Positions 24,037-35,095 of a stretch of 64,000 nt of DNA are shown one piece after another (positions within the stretch are counted from its first letter, which is position 1; every line of letters begins with the position of its first letter). Source of the DNA: Dactylorhiza incarnata (Eukaryota; Streptophyta; Magnoliopsida; Asparagales; Orchidaceae); contig JAWHQI010000201.1 in assembly GCA_033032865.1 (NCBI GenBank), forward strand, positions 4,589,501 through 4,653,500, read 5' to 3'. Under the pieces are notes generated by a model. The model did not search any database, had not been told where the DNA came from, and worked only from the letters and a program-made list of their open reading frames with translations. Both the position numbers and the translations under genes were made by a program.

Positions 24037-26364
24037 TATATGATGAGGTTTAGTTTGTATAATGATGTTATGATATGCTCTGCATTGTTGCAATGCTGCA
24101 ACCCACATACGCGACTATGTATGTACATACCTTTTGAGTTCCCACTTTTCGAGTCTCCGCTCAAGTACACCCTGTTGAGGCAAACAGGGGCACTGGGTCG
24201 GGCACTCCACTCCTAGACTCATTTTAAACACCTCCTGGCCAAGACCTTTTGTACGTGCCTGAAGAACACACCAAGGTATCTGCGTACTATTTGATAAGCA
24301 CCACCTCTATGTGAAACCCCGAGCGTCCAGCTCGCCAGACTATCCAGTCCTCCTTAGATAACACTGAGCCTACCGCTTGCCAGTCTATCCAGTCCTCCTT
24401 AGATAACAACGAGTCTACCGCTCACTGGACTATCCAGTCCTTCTTAGATAATACCTAGCATACAGTTTGCCGGACTATCCAGTCCTCCTTATATAACACC
24501 GAGCCTACCGCTCGCCGGACCAACAAGTCCTTGTACCATTCCATCCCATATTCTGGTATGAGGTTTATCTTTATCAAGTTCTCCTACTTAAATTACTCAT
24601 GTTTATCATTTAGTTGAATTTGGAGGTTTAAGGTGAATCTTGGACTTCCCGAGGGCTACCCAGTGAAGGCCTCGCAGCGGTACTAGGGAATACAATGGGC
24701 TGAAGCACAAATCCCCCATTCTAGTATATTTACTTTTATTGGTAACTACCCATTCTTAAATACCCGCTTACTCTTTAGTTACTATAGTTTTGTATGGTGG
24801 GTTACAATAAACTGGACAGGGGAGCGATGATGTTCAATTAAACATCAATCATTGCCCCTCTTTAGAGACTAATTACACCTTCACATATAAACACACACCT
24901 ACCACCTAATGTTCCATATTCATAGGTTTAGCATATTAAACTCTCACTAGTGAGTCATATGCCTCATCTCTTATCATTTCATTGTATATCGCCATATCAA
25001 GAATTCTACTAAACGCACCCCCAAACCTAATCTTCAAGTGTTGGCACTAGGTTAATTGTCCTACTAATCACTCTATCATGTAGTTTATGATCCAAGGGTT
25101 GATAATTCTGTATGTAAATATCAAAAGGGGTCTAAATGAATAATTTCATTTTTATTATCCACAGAGCAACTTAATTCCAAGCATGATATATGACTTCTAA
25201 TGAGAAGCTATACGACCCTTATAAGTGAATGTATCAAAATAGGAATCCATAAGTTTATAAGTGATAAGTTGTTGATTTCAAACTTTTCGTTTAAATAAAG
25301 TCATGTTTGGGCCTAATACTTACATCTTTTATAATTAAGAAAACAACCAATTTGTACATGACATATCATTTAACATGACCCAATGAGTCTAGTAAAATTT
25401 CCTGAGTCTAATTATGGCCCAAAACAATGTTCAACAGAATTTCATGATTTTCTCCGCAATGATTCTCCAGGATAATTAATTAATAACCAAGAGTGCTATT
25501 ATCAAAATTTTGAAGGATCTACCAGAACCATTCATCCAAATGTTGCAAATAAATTTCCAAATACTTATATAAATCTAAAATGTACATTAAGAAGAATTGA
25601 CATTTTTCTAACAACATTTGATCATCAATACTAAATAAATCATGCAAGCCAATTATTTCCTCTTTATGAAGGCACTACTGTAAATCATCAGAGAATAACT
25701 ATAAAATAATTATCAGGGAAATAATATGCTCTAACAAGCCTACTGACCAAATCTCACAATTTACCAATTACATTTGACCAACATTAATAATTACTCTAGG
25801 AAAATAATAAAATTCCACCTTGTGAAGGAACCACTATAAATTCTCAACAAATAAATATGATAAAATTCCCAGAGCACCCTATTGGTCTCAAAAGTTCAAC
25901 TACCCAGTTTCATGCAATTCAAAATTCATTTGCTCAAATAGAGGTGGGGTAAAGTAATTGGGGGTAATTTGAATAAGTGAAATTTTGTGGACTATAGTAG
26001 CTCTAAAGGATTTCAAATAAAATTTCCAAACTGTAATTACACCCTCTAAAGTAAATTCCAAAGTTTCATAATATTCTAGGGAGATTTGACCCTAGATTTC
26101 CCAATAGTGTTTAATGTGACGAAAGCACATAAACCCTTATTTCCTACCAATGTGTTTGATTCATTCAGAGATGAAAGATCTCGTGATAACAAGTGCATGG
26201 TTCAATTTTTTAGAGAATTAACCAAGGGAATAATTTATTATCCACAAAACACCATGTGGGTAACATAATATTTATTATTCTATGCTACTTTGGTCTTGCA
26301 TGTGGGTTTCCTCCACATGCAAGAGTTCAAATGGACTGAAAATTTGACCATGCTTATAATATGG
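24037..26364 (-). repeat. Fragment of a long gypsy LTR related to the solo LTR, reverse orientation
   Basis: Its reverse complement aligns in stretches with the solo LTR: 24110-24250 with about 13300-13410, and the conserved phrase at 24642-24690 with 4471-4522. Tat1 inserted into its left side and copia D cuts its right side. It contains a 45-bp minisatellite. Otherwise it is AT-rich and non-coding. Confidence 0.6.
24321..24535. repeat. Minisatellite, 45-bp period, about 4.8 copies
   Basis: Units start at 24321, 24366, 24411, 24456 and 24501, with core CTATCCAGTCCTCCTTAGAT and a GAGCCTACCGCT lead. The related solo LTR appears to hold one diverged unit near 4630-4700, so the array arose in this copy. 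Confidence 0.85.
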
Positions 26365-27935
26365 TGAAAGTGCACAGTGTGCCTCTGAGTATTCTCTAGG
26401 GGGGGGGGGTGAATAGAGTATTAAAACTTTTACCCTAAATATGCACACACAATAAAACTACTCTAACAACTATGCAATCAACAATACCAACACAGAATAA
26501 TATAATCACAGGAAACAGAAAACAGTATGAAGTAAAAGGACAACACAGAAAAGCAAACACATGAGACACAAAAGCTTTATAGTGGTTCCCCAAAATGTGG
26601 GTACTTCACTCTTTTACCACATTGGTAGGAATGCGCTACAAGTGCCTGAGTCTTTTGATAAGAAGACTCTCAGAACCAACACTGACCCTTTTGACAAGGA
26701 GACTCTGAGAATCACTGAGTCTTTTGATAAGGAGACTCTTAGAACCCCTGAGTCTTTTGATAAGGAGTCTCTTAGAACCAACTGAATCCTTTGGAGAGGG
26801 ATTCTTAGGACTCTTTCTTAGTTACAAAATAAGAACAAATGGAAAGAAGAAGAATATGAATATGATTCTGCTGTATGAATCCTTCAACAACTGTGAGCTT
26901 TTGATATTCTTCAGGATCTGTATTAGATGAACCCTTGCTGCTGGTAGAGAAGGATGCAAGGGTTATGTGCTTTTGATCCTTGTGATCTCTGTACACTTTG
27001 TTTGCTTGCTGCTGTAAGATGTGAAGAAGAAGCAACAACCTTGTATTTCTGTACACTGAAGTTCTTGTCTCTGTATCTGAAAGAGAAGTTCATGAAGCAG
27101 AAGAAGACAGAATTATCAATTCCTTGTTTTTGTTTTCTTCATTCATCTGAATACTTTTTCTTAATCGAATAGTGTCTGATTTTCTTTCCTCATCTATTCT
27201 GTCCTTAGAAGGAATATCTATTGGACATTGAGTATTTTCTTCTATTTATGTTTCACGAACCGTCCATCAAATTTGAATAATCTTCCAAGAATGTCTTTGT
27301 TGTTCCTCTGAAATACTCCATTCCATTCTAGGTAATAATCGAGTTGTTGTGATTCAAATTTCATCTTTGAAAGACTTTGAAGATGGACCAGAAAGGACAG
27401 CAGAAAACATACTATTTCTGACTGTATTCGACGCTACGTCAAATTCATTATTCTTCATATCGACGCACCTCTGAGTTCTTATAAAAGCATCTTTGAATTC
27501 ATTCTTTGCTCTGACTAAACTCAGATGTCGACATTGCGTCGAGTACTTATCGATGTATCCGTCCAGTTGAAGACTTGGATTAAGCTTCATCTTCTGTGTC
27601 GATTTCAAGTCGAAATTGCGTCACCTTCTAAGATGGCTTCGACTGGCTTTTTCATCTGTGTCGAGTTCATTTCGAAGTTGCGTCGACTTCACTTAATACT
27701 TTGATAAGCAACCTGAGTTACTTCGACTTTCAGTTAGAGTTGCGTCGACTTCTAATCGAAGTTGCATCGACTTCTATTCGACGCAAGTTTTACCTCAACT
27801 GAATTTTTTCTTATCTTAGACCTGGTCTTGACACTCTAAGTTAGTGTGATACCCTAGGACATCTAATGACCAAATTACCCTCCCTATACATTATGGGCAA
27901 TACAACCTAAATTATGAAATCACTTTTTCCAAACA
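26365..27935 (-). repeat. Copia D 3' LTR (SIRE-like)
   Basis: It starts TGAAAGTGCAC, with the SIRE-typical CTCTAGGGGGGGGGGTGAAT phrase just inside, and ends TTTCCAAACA next to a polypurine-tract complement (ATCTCCCCCTATTT). The minus-strand TATA-like box is at 27241-27250. Imperfect palindromes built on TCGAAGTTGCGTCGACTTC lie at 27430-27790, upstream of it. A 33-37 bp tandem repeat (TGAGTCTTTTGATAAGGAG) occupies 26645-26800. Confidence 0.75.
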
Positions 27936-28640
27936 ATCTCCCCCTATTTATCTTAACAAATTTTACAAATATTTTAAGTGATTTCAAACATGTTGTTAAA
28001 TAGAAACAAAATAGAAACAAACGTAATAGTACAAAATGGCATCATTGCACAGATGCATAGACCAACATGATAAATTTTCAATTGATCAGATTCTCTTTCA
28101 TAACTATATCTTCAAGTATTTTTACTGAGATGTTATAATAGAGATTGTTCATCTGCTGAATACCTATATTTTTCTATTTTGGTGAAGGGTTTTTTCTCTT
28201 CCTGGAGAAAACCAGTGGTATTACCTTTCTTGAAGCAAATACCAGAGGCTCATTCTCCTCCTCATCAGTCCTGTTGGCTTCTTGATGAGTGTCATCTTCA
28301 TTGAGATGCTCCCCTGAGTTTGTGCTTCCTTTTCAGCTAACTGGACAGACTCCTTTGCAATCAATGAAACTTCATCCAGAAGCTGATCATCTTCTACGAG
28401 CTCCCCCTGGATTAATAGAAGCATCTTCCCCCTGATTTAGTTCAAGTTTTTCTTGAGGATTTGCAAGAGGCTCCCCCTGGATATGTGCATCTGGATGTGA
28501 AACATCTGGGATTGTTGTTTGAAATATAGTAAGCTTATTAGGATTATTAGGATCAAAAACTCTTTTGATTCCAACAATTCACTCTCCATCTGTGAGTACT
28601 TCCTGTTGAACTTTCTCGCTTGAGTCAGCAATAGATCAAC
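27936..28640 (-). mobile_element. Copia D internal remnant
   Basis: This is the polypurine tract and 3'-most internal sequence only. Weak minus-strand frames at 28221-28424 and 28437-28631 include GGGGGAGC-type phrases common in SIRE 3' spacers. No gag or pol remains; the rest was lost at a junction near 28640. Confidence 0.55.
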
Positions 28641-29650
28641 AAATAATAGTTCAAGAATAAATCTAAAGTATTCTAAGGAAGAGAAAGAGAAGCTAGAATT
28701 TAAATCAAGAATTATAATTCCCTTGGATCATCTCGGTCGAGTACTAATAGAATTTAGCTACTCATAGAGATGGAGGAAACAATGAAATGAAAGAAGTGCA
28801 TAAAGAAAGTTGATAGTAAAATAAGAGAAAAAGTACTATTTTATTAATTAGCAAAAGAAATTACAACTAGAAAATTGAGAGTTACAAGCTTGGGAAATAA
28901 AAGTGCAAGAAGAAAAGGACATACAAGATCTACTAAAACATGAAAATAACGATATGAAATGAAAAGTCTAAGTCCTAAAAATTCGTCCTTCAAGATCTGG
29001 AGAAGCTCCCTTTAAATCGGCAGAAATTTGTTGTTACACTCCCTTGGTCACGCCCATGACCAAGGGCGTGTAAGGAGCGTGATCGATGCTGGTGCGGAGA
29101 GGGTGCGTTCTGGCTTCAATGCAGGCATTTCGGACGCGTCACGCCCTAGGTCACGCCCGTGACCTAGGGCGTGTAATCTCAATTAAGTGCTGCTGGCGGA
29201 AAGCTTCGGCGGGAAGGCGCGCTGGGCGAGTCACGCCCGTGACATGCTGTCACACCCTTGGTCATGCCCGTAACCGAGGGCGTGTAATTTTAATTGACGT
29301 GGAAGCGTGCTCCGGATGATTGTGGCGGGTCGTGGCCGTGACATTGGGTCACGCCTGTGACTTGGGGCGTGTACTTGGCGAACTTTTCACGGAACGTCCC
29401 CGGAGTGGCAGAAACAGGTCTGGAACACTATGCAGGTTACACGCCCATGGTCACGCCCGTGACCTGGGGCGTGTAAATGTATTTTCTGCTCCAAATGTCC
29501 AGAAAACCTGAAAATATAAAATAAACATAAGTTAGCTTATGAAATTAACATAGGAAAGATTTATACGATATAATTTATAAAAATAACATAATTTCATAAT
29601 AAAATTGTAATAATACTATACTAAAAGATGAGTAAATAAATTACTCATCA
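28640..29650 (-). repeat. Athila-like 3' LTR, outer part missing
   Basis: 28830-29650 aligns with about 33800-34741 of the right LTR, but the first several hundred bases have no clear counterpart, so the start is uncertain. Five near-perfect hairpins lie at 29034-29073, 29137-29176, 29249-29286, about 29336-29373 and 29437-29476. They pair TTACACGCCC...GGTCACG with CGTGACC...GGGCGTGTAA around a two-base loop. Confidence 0.75.
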
Positions 29651-29666
29651 AACACCCCCATACTTG
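29651..29666 (-). other. Athila-like polypurine tract
   Basis: The minus strand reads CAAGTATGGGGGTGTT, immediately inside the 3' LTR. Confidence 0.75.
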
Positions 29667-31454
29667 CTCGCTGCTCGTCCCGAGCAAACCATTCTTCATA
29701 AGGGTAAGAAAAATTAATGCAAGACAGAATTATGAAAACAAGAGAGTAAAATGCAAAGTATTATGCTGGCATGTGTAGATATTTTAGTAAAAAGATGTTC
29801 TTGGAATAAATACTAATTTATGAAATACTTCAAAAATGCGTTATAAATATTTATTATCACTTTAAGAATGAGTCGACGGTCAATCAAAAAGTTATGAAAA
29901 GGGAGAAAATAGCGTGATTGCTGAGATTTAAATTACTAGACGTAGACGGTCGGGGTGGCCTCCAAAGAAATCCATTAATGTCGACGGCCATAGGCTTGCC
30001 CGTTTGCACTTTTTCCACTACATTTCAAACTAAAACAACACTATGGATCTTTAGGTCTTGAATGGGATGCAATTTAAGGCTTGGGTTTAAGGGCGAGGTG
30101 AAATATGATATATATGAAGGTGTATTCCACTTAAACGGAAAGTTTTGAGCTAAAATGACTACCACAAAACAAAGAAACTTTTACCCCCATACTCATTTTT
30201 TTGCTAAGGGAAACACTCTCATTCACCAATATTTATATCACAATTCATCATAATTGGGATCATTCCAAGTATGCATGTGCATACCTAGGCCGCATATCAT
30301 ATGAGATTTTTGCCTTTTAATATAAAATAATTCTTTTCAATTGATACCCATAATTTTTTCTTCATAGTTGGGATCATTCTAAGTATGAAAAAGCATACCT
30401 AGGTCGCATATCACTATGAATTTTTTCTCTTTTTTAAACGACAGCCAAATATATTTAATCATTTAGCTCAAAATTTCAAGTGTTCATTTGGGGTTTGGGA
30501 TTTTTGGTTTTGGTGATGAAATGGTGAGGGTGGTCCAAATGAAGGTGCAAAGCTCAATATTTGTGTGAACAATGGTAGTAAATCTAGGTTGGGTGCAAAG
30601 GCTCTAACTATCCAAAGAAAGGCCTAAATCATTTCCGTAAAGTTAATTTTGACTAAAGTGCACATGCTTCGAAAATAGTTTGGGGCAAGTTCTAGACATC
30701 GAGAAAGGACACCCTTTTGTTCAATTCGAGTAATAGCTTTCTAGCAACCTTCTACACACTCACCTAAACTACTTTTGGATAAGACCGGATTCGAATTAAA
30801 AGTAAAATAAATTATTACTACGCAAATTAATAAAACATAATTGTAGATCTATGCCAAGAATTTAATTTTACACCAACACTTCTCAAAGACATGCATGTGA
30901 CTAGGAGCACTACATGAGTCAACAATTTTACTCAAAAGTTTCAAAAACTATTCTAGCACAAAATTATTTTTAGACCATATGAAAAATAGTCTACTTAGAA
31001 CTTACAATTTAGCAAGTGGGCGTTTTGATGAATAAAAAGAACATGTCATAATAGATTTTTTTTTTGTTCTTGGACTTCCCAAGGTCAACCTGGTGAAGGG
31101 CTCGCAAGGTACTAGAGGCTATGATGAGAATTCAAGCCCAAAGCGTCCTTTCCAAGAAATTTAATTTCAAATTTTTTTTATTTTTTTGGTTTTTTTTCAA
31201 CTAAATAGAAATTCAAAGAAAGCAATGCTATACCCCCATACTTAAAATTAAACATTTTCCCCAATGTTTAAAACTAAGTATGAAGAATACTTGGAAATTA
31301 AACTTTTAAAAGAAAAAACATAAAATTAAATATAAGCAAGGGGTGCCTCCCAAGAGCGCCTTCTTTTTCCCGTCTTTAAGCTAGCCGGTTAGTGTTAGGA
31401 AAAAAGAAAATAAAAAGAGATGTGGACAGGCAACTCCCCTAATTCACGCGTAGG
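29667..31454 (-). other. Athila-like internal non-coding region
   Basis: No coding sequence is seen. At 31069-31170 it holds the first copy of an internal direct repeat (GGACTTCCCAAGG ... AAGCGTCCTTTCC). GGGGTGCCTCCCAAGAGCGC near 31345 is a phrase often seen in Athila-type 3' regions. Confidence 0.6.
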
Positions 31455-32093
31455 TTAATGTGCCGTCATCTGTTGCCCGGCGACTCCTCCATTTATCTTA
31501 TGATTCTCCTTTTGTCCTTGAATTTGAATATGTAAATCCAAATCACCTATACATACCTGAGGTGATTTGAATTTATAAAGATGAGCGGCATAGGGATCAT
31601 CAATTAATTGGGGTAGCAAAGACTCATCTTCAACCTGGAAATTATTAGTATAAAGAGAATCACAATTAAACGTGTCAGATAATATTTCGCAAGGAGGAGG
31701 CGTTTGCGAAAATAAATGATTAAGCTCTGGTTGTTCCTTTTCTAAAATTAAATTTTCATTAGAGGAATCTAGTGTATTACCAAGCGGAATAAAATTTTCG
31801 GACACAAAATTTTCATGAATTTTTGGTTGGATAGAAGTAATTCGCGAATATTCATGACAAGGAAAATTAAATTCGGGTGGAGTAGGGGAAGAAACTTGTA
31901 GTTCTTCTATTTCATCCGGGGTGTCCATAACTTTAAGAAATTCTTGGTAAAGTAATTGTTCTTCATCTTCTGTAAAAGAAGTTATGGGATTACATGAAAC
32001 CACATGTTCCTCCATAACTAAATTGTCCAAAGATGTAGAAAAAATACTAGAAGAAATAAAATTTTCCTCTAAATTTTGGGGGGAAGTATCCAT
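31455..32093 (-). CDS. Acidic gag-like open frame of the Athila-like element
   Basis: It encodes a 212-residue acidic protein rich in Glu, Ser and Asn, with repeated 'ENF' phrases and no recognised domain. Its N-terminal phrase (SPQNLEENFISSSIF) repeats themes of the frame just upstream (32303-32740), and the DNA between is a tandem duplication. I read it as an expanded C-terminal part of gag separated from the zinc-knuckle part by a frameshift at the poly-G run near 32312. No enzymatic residue pattern is present. Confidence 0.5.
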   Translation of the reverse strand: MDTSPQNLEENFISSSIFSTSLDNLVMEEHVVSCNPITSFTEDEEQLLYQEFLKVMDTPDEIEELQVSSPTPPEFNFPCHEYSRITSIQPKIHENFVSENFIPLGNTLDSSNENLILEKEQPELNHLFSQTPPPCEILSDTFNCDSLYTNNFQVEDESLLPQLIDDPYAAHLYKFKSPQVCIGDLDLHIQIQGQKENHKINGGVAGQQMTAH

Positions 32094-32095
32094 TT

Positions 32096-32545
32096 GAATC
32101 GGCGGATATTCCCCAAAATTAGAGTACGAAGGTTGCGGCGCAAAAGAATATGAACAAGAATTCGGATCGAAAGATTTATCTTCATCGCTTCGAAAGCTAT
32201 CCGGGTGACCTTGCCACCAAGAATAATCTACTTCGGGGCTAGAAGAAAAATTATTAGAAGCCGAAAAATTATTCTCCTGAAAATTAGAAAAAATATTTTC
32301 CTCTAAATTTGGGGGGGGGGGGGGGTAGTATATATATGAATTGGCGGAATTTCCCCAAAATTAGAGAATGAAAATTGCGGTGTACAAGAAGAAAAACAAA
32401 AATTCAGATCTAAAGATTTATCTTCGTTGCTCTGAGAACTATCCGGGTGAGCTTGCCATGAGGAATAATCTACTTCGGAGCTAGAAGAACAATTATTAAA
32501 TGCCAATAAATTATTCTCATTAGAATTAGAAAAATTATTTTCATC
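32096..32545. repeat. Tandem duplication of about 235 bp inside the gag-like region
   Basis: 32096-32320 and 32334-32545 share phrases in the same order, including TTCCCCAAAATTAGAG, AAAGATTTATCTTC, TATCCGGGTGA and AATAATCTACTTCGG. Confidence 0.75.
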
Positions 32546-32740
32546 AAAGTTTGAAAAATAATTTTCATTGAGAGATGAAAAATTATGATCAGAATTATTA
32601 TCAGAATTATTTGCATAATATTGAGGATAATTATTTTCATAATAATTATTTTGAGAATAAGAATGTAAATAACATTCCTCACTTTCATGAGGCTCACCAC
32701 AATAATAACAACTAAACTGGCGCCTTCGTGCAGCTTGCAA
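32303..32740 (-). CDS. Gag-like zinc-knuckle protein of the Athila-like element
   Basis: 145 residues. Near the N-terminus is a knuckle, CYYCGEPHESEEC (Cys-x2-Cys-x3-His-x4-Cys, one residue tighter than the canonical spacing). An Asn/Tyr-rich and then Ser-rich tail follows. It probably binds RNA as nucleocapsid. The capsid domain expected upstream, toward the PBS at 33100, is not recognisable in the roughly 360 bp available, so this is a reduced gag. Confidence 0.6.
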   Translation of the reverse strand: MQAARRRQFSCYYCGEPHESEECYLHSYSQNNYYENNYPQYYANNSDNNSDHNFSSLNENYFSNFDENNFSNSNENNLLAFNNCSSSSEVDYSSWQAHPDSSQSNEDKSLDLNFCFSSCTPQFSFSNFGEIPPIHIYTTPPPPQI

Positions 32741-32904
32741 GATTTCAATTTGGTTTCAAAGCACGATAATTTTAACGACCGCTTCTACTAATTTCATAAT
32801 AAGAATAATAAAAAAAAGGAAACAACTTTCACTTAAATAAATGGAATTTTAAAATTATTTTTATTATATATATTTTTTTTTTCAAAAAGAGGGTTAAATT
32901 AGTC

Positions 32905-33000
32905 CTGGACTTCCCAAGGTCAACCCGGTGAAGGGCTCGCAAGGTACTAGAGGCTATGATGGGAATTCAAGCCCAAAGCGTCCTTTCCGAGAATTTAGAT
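32905..33000. repeat. Second copy of the internal direct repeat
   Basis: It is nearly identical to 31069-31170 over about 95 bp. The core GGACTTCCCAAGGTCAACC and GAAGGGCTCGCAAGGTACTA is shared, in diverged form, with the long LTR at 4471-4522 and 24642-24690. Confidence 0.85.
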
Positions 33001-33099
33001 TATGCTTTTTAAGATTTTTTTAAAATTTTAAAGAGAAGGGGAAGAAGAAAGAGAACGATAAAATTAATAAATATTTCTTTTTTCGAAATATCAACCGTG

Positions 33100-33117
33100 T
33101 CCCCGGCAACGGCGCCA
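33100..33117 (-). other. Athila-type primer-binding site
   Basis: The minus strand reads TGGCGCCGTTGCCGGGGA, six bases inside the right LTR. It identifies the right LTR as the 5' LTR. Confidence 0.92.
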
Positions 33118-33123
33118 AAAACT

Positions 33124-34741
33124 TGATGGTGAACATCATGTTCTCCAATCTATACTCGATTAAGGCAAGTGTACCTATCGAAATATAGCATAGGATACAA
33201 AGAATATCAAGGTCGTATTAGACTCGGGGCTGTCGAGTACTTTTAGTTCGGGAAAACAAAACAATTATTTTATCGAATAATATTTTATTAGTGATAATTT
33301 AAAATAAAGAAATAAAGAAAAGAAAACAAATCTTGATCAAAGCGCACTTGGAATGAAAATCAAAAGAGATAAATTCTAATCTGATCCTTGACCGTGGAGA
33401 TTCTCGGACTATGAACGTACCTCTTTCAAGGACTACACCCAACTAAGTTTAGGAAATATCAATTGAATTTCCATTCTATAATTGATAACCTAAGACTCGC
33501 TTTACGAGATGAATCCCACTATTGGCTTTTACTCCAATCCGGAAGGGTAACGTCATCCTCATTCAAGGATTGCGTTCTACTATTTTTATCCTTGAGCGAT
33601 CGATTCATACTCACGAGTTGGATCAGCTAAATAGAGTTTGAAAACAAATATCGCAATTCATAACCGAAATATGAACACGATACGTTAATATTTGAAAATA
33701 AATCGAAAGAGGATTGAAAATAATAAAGAGAATTCATTTCATCCAAAGCTCGCAATTTTCAAGATCTAAAATTAAATCTACTTGACATGAAAATAAAAGA
33801 GATGGAAAAAATAAGACAATAACATTTTATTAAAATAACTTTGAATTACAACAAAAGAGGGTACAAGAAATTGAAAGATTTGCATTAATAGAAATCTACA
33901 ACTACTATGCATAAAATGAAAATACATGGAATTGAGATCTAAACTAAGAAATAAGAAAATACAAGAAATGAAAGAAATGCAATTCTGCCCCAAAAGGGGG
34001 CAGAGGAGAGGATTTTCGACCCAAGAAGGGTGGAAAAAGGGATGATCAGAGATCTGGAAGAGCTGCCTTTTTATAGGCAAAAGTTGGGGTTACACGCCTT
34101 TGGTCACGCCCGTGACCAAGGGCGTGTAATGGGCGTGATCAAAGCTGGAGCGGGAGAGGCGCGTTCTGGAGTTACTGCAGGCGTTATATGCGTGTCACGC
34201 CCTTTCACGCCCGTGACTAAGGGCGTGTAATCTTTAAACAGACGCTGGCGCTGGAAATCTTTGGCGGGAAGGGCGTGACTCTGGCGGCGAAGGAGTTACA
34301 CGCCTGTGTCATTGTAGCTACACGGGCTTGACATTGGCGAAGCATCCTTGGGGCGTGATCTGGGGCGTGATCTGCTGGCAGGGAGGTTACACGGGCGTGA
34401 CATTGGAAGGTCACAGGCGTGACATTGGAAGGTCACGGGCGTGACTCGGGCAGTCACGGGCGTGTACTTGGAATTCTCCTCAGAATGAGTCCAGGTTGGC
34501 GGCAGCAGGTCTGGAAATAGTTTTATGTTGACACGCCCTTGGTCACGGGCATGACTTAGGGCGTGTACTTGCATTTTTCGGCAAAAACTCCAGAAATCCT
34601 GAAAAACATAAAACAAACTTAAGTTAGTGATCAATTATAAATAGAAATGATTATTTAGTTAAAATAGACATATTATTTATAAATTTATATTATTATTGGC
34701 CTAAATGCTATAGTAATATTAGGCTAAAATACTACTCATCA
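33124..34741 (-). repeat. Athila-like 5' LTR (right, complete)
   Basis: 1618 bp, starting TGATGGTGAAC and ending ACTACTCATCA. The minus-strand TATA (complement at 34068-34075) is followed upstream by a 40-bp hairpin at 34090-34129 (19-bp arms, one mismatch, 2-base loop) and further GTCACGGGCGTG words to about 34570. Confidence 0.88.
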
Positions 34742-35026
34742 GCTGTAGGACTTGCGGGTCCGTGTTGTAAGGCTTGAGGGCCTGAAGTTTTGGCGGAGTT
34801 TGCCGATCCTAGCACACTGCTAGGTAGGCGTAGAGGAACAGAGGACTAGTCAAGACACCCGGTCTTGAGGAACCTCTATAGATCTTGTGTCGTCTGCTGT
34901 GATTTATTTGTGCGATAATTTTGTGCTACGCTTGAACATTCGTAACTCGCGCTAATATTTCGAAAAGAACCCTGATCACCTAACACCCCCCCCCCCCCCC
35001 TCTAGGTGAACGTTCCATTAACAACA
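34742..35026 (+). repeat. Copia C 5' LTR, 3' end only
   Basis: It matches 53460-53736, including GCTGTAGGACTTGCGGG and a variable poly-C run. The first 1600 bp or so are gone, replaced by the Athila-like element. Confidence 0.9.
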
Positions 35027-35028
35027 AA

Positions 35029-35040
35029 TGGCATCAAAGC
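35029..35040 (+). other. Copia C primer-binding site (degraded)
   Basis: TGGCATCAAAGC sits two bases after the LTR. It differs at two positions from the standard TGGTATCAGAGC. Confidence 0.85.
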
Positions 35041-35095
35041 GAGGTTGATCAAAAGAAGACTTAACCGTCTGATCTAGATCGTGGAACGACTCTCC

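Larger units (their letters stand above)
28640..34741 (-). mobile_element. Non-autonomous Athila-like gypsy element
   Basis: The right LTR (33124-34741) and a shortened left LTR (about 28640-29650) share the palindromic GCGTGTAA words and the ACTCATCA end. The minus-strand PBS TGGCGCCGTTGCCGGGGA is the one typical of Athila. Between the LTRs are about 3.4 kb with gag-like frames only and no protease, RT or integrase, so movement would need enzymes from another element. Confidence 0.8.

Noticed and set aside
26086..26268. 60-codon ORF in the reverse LTR fragment
   Set aside because: AT-rich sequence of a known repeat. No support for coding.
29086..29511. ORFs through the Athila-like hairpins (repeated HARDLGRV peptides)
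   Set aside because: The peptide repeat is a by-product of the DNA hairpin repeats.
31069..33000. The 1.9-kb spaced direct repeats as LTRs of a further nested element
   Set aside because: They lack TG...CA termini, PBS/PPT and target duplications, and lie within one continuous element.
34991..35000. Poly-C and poly-G runs as telomere-like or G-quadruplex control elements
   Set aside because: They sit at fixed places in SIRE LTRs (CTAGAGGGGG...TGAAT) and vary in length, as slippage or sequencing error would give.
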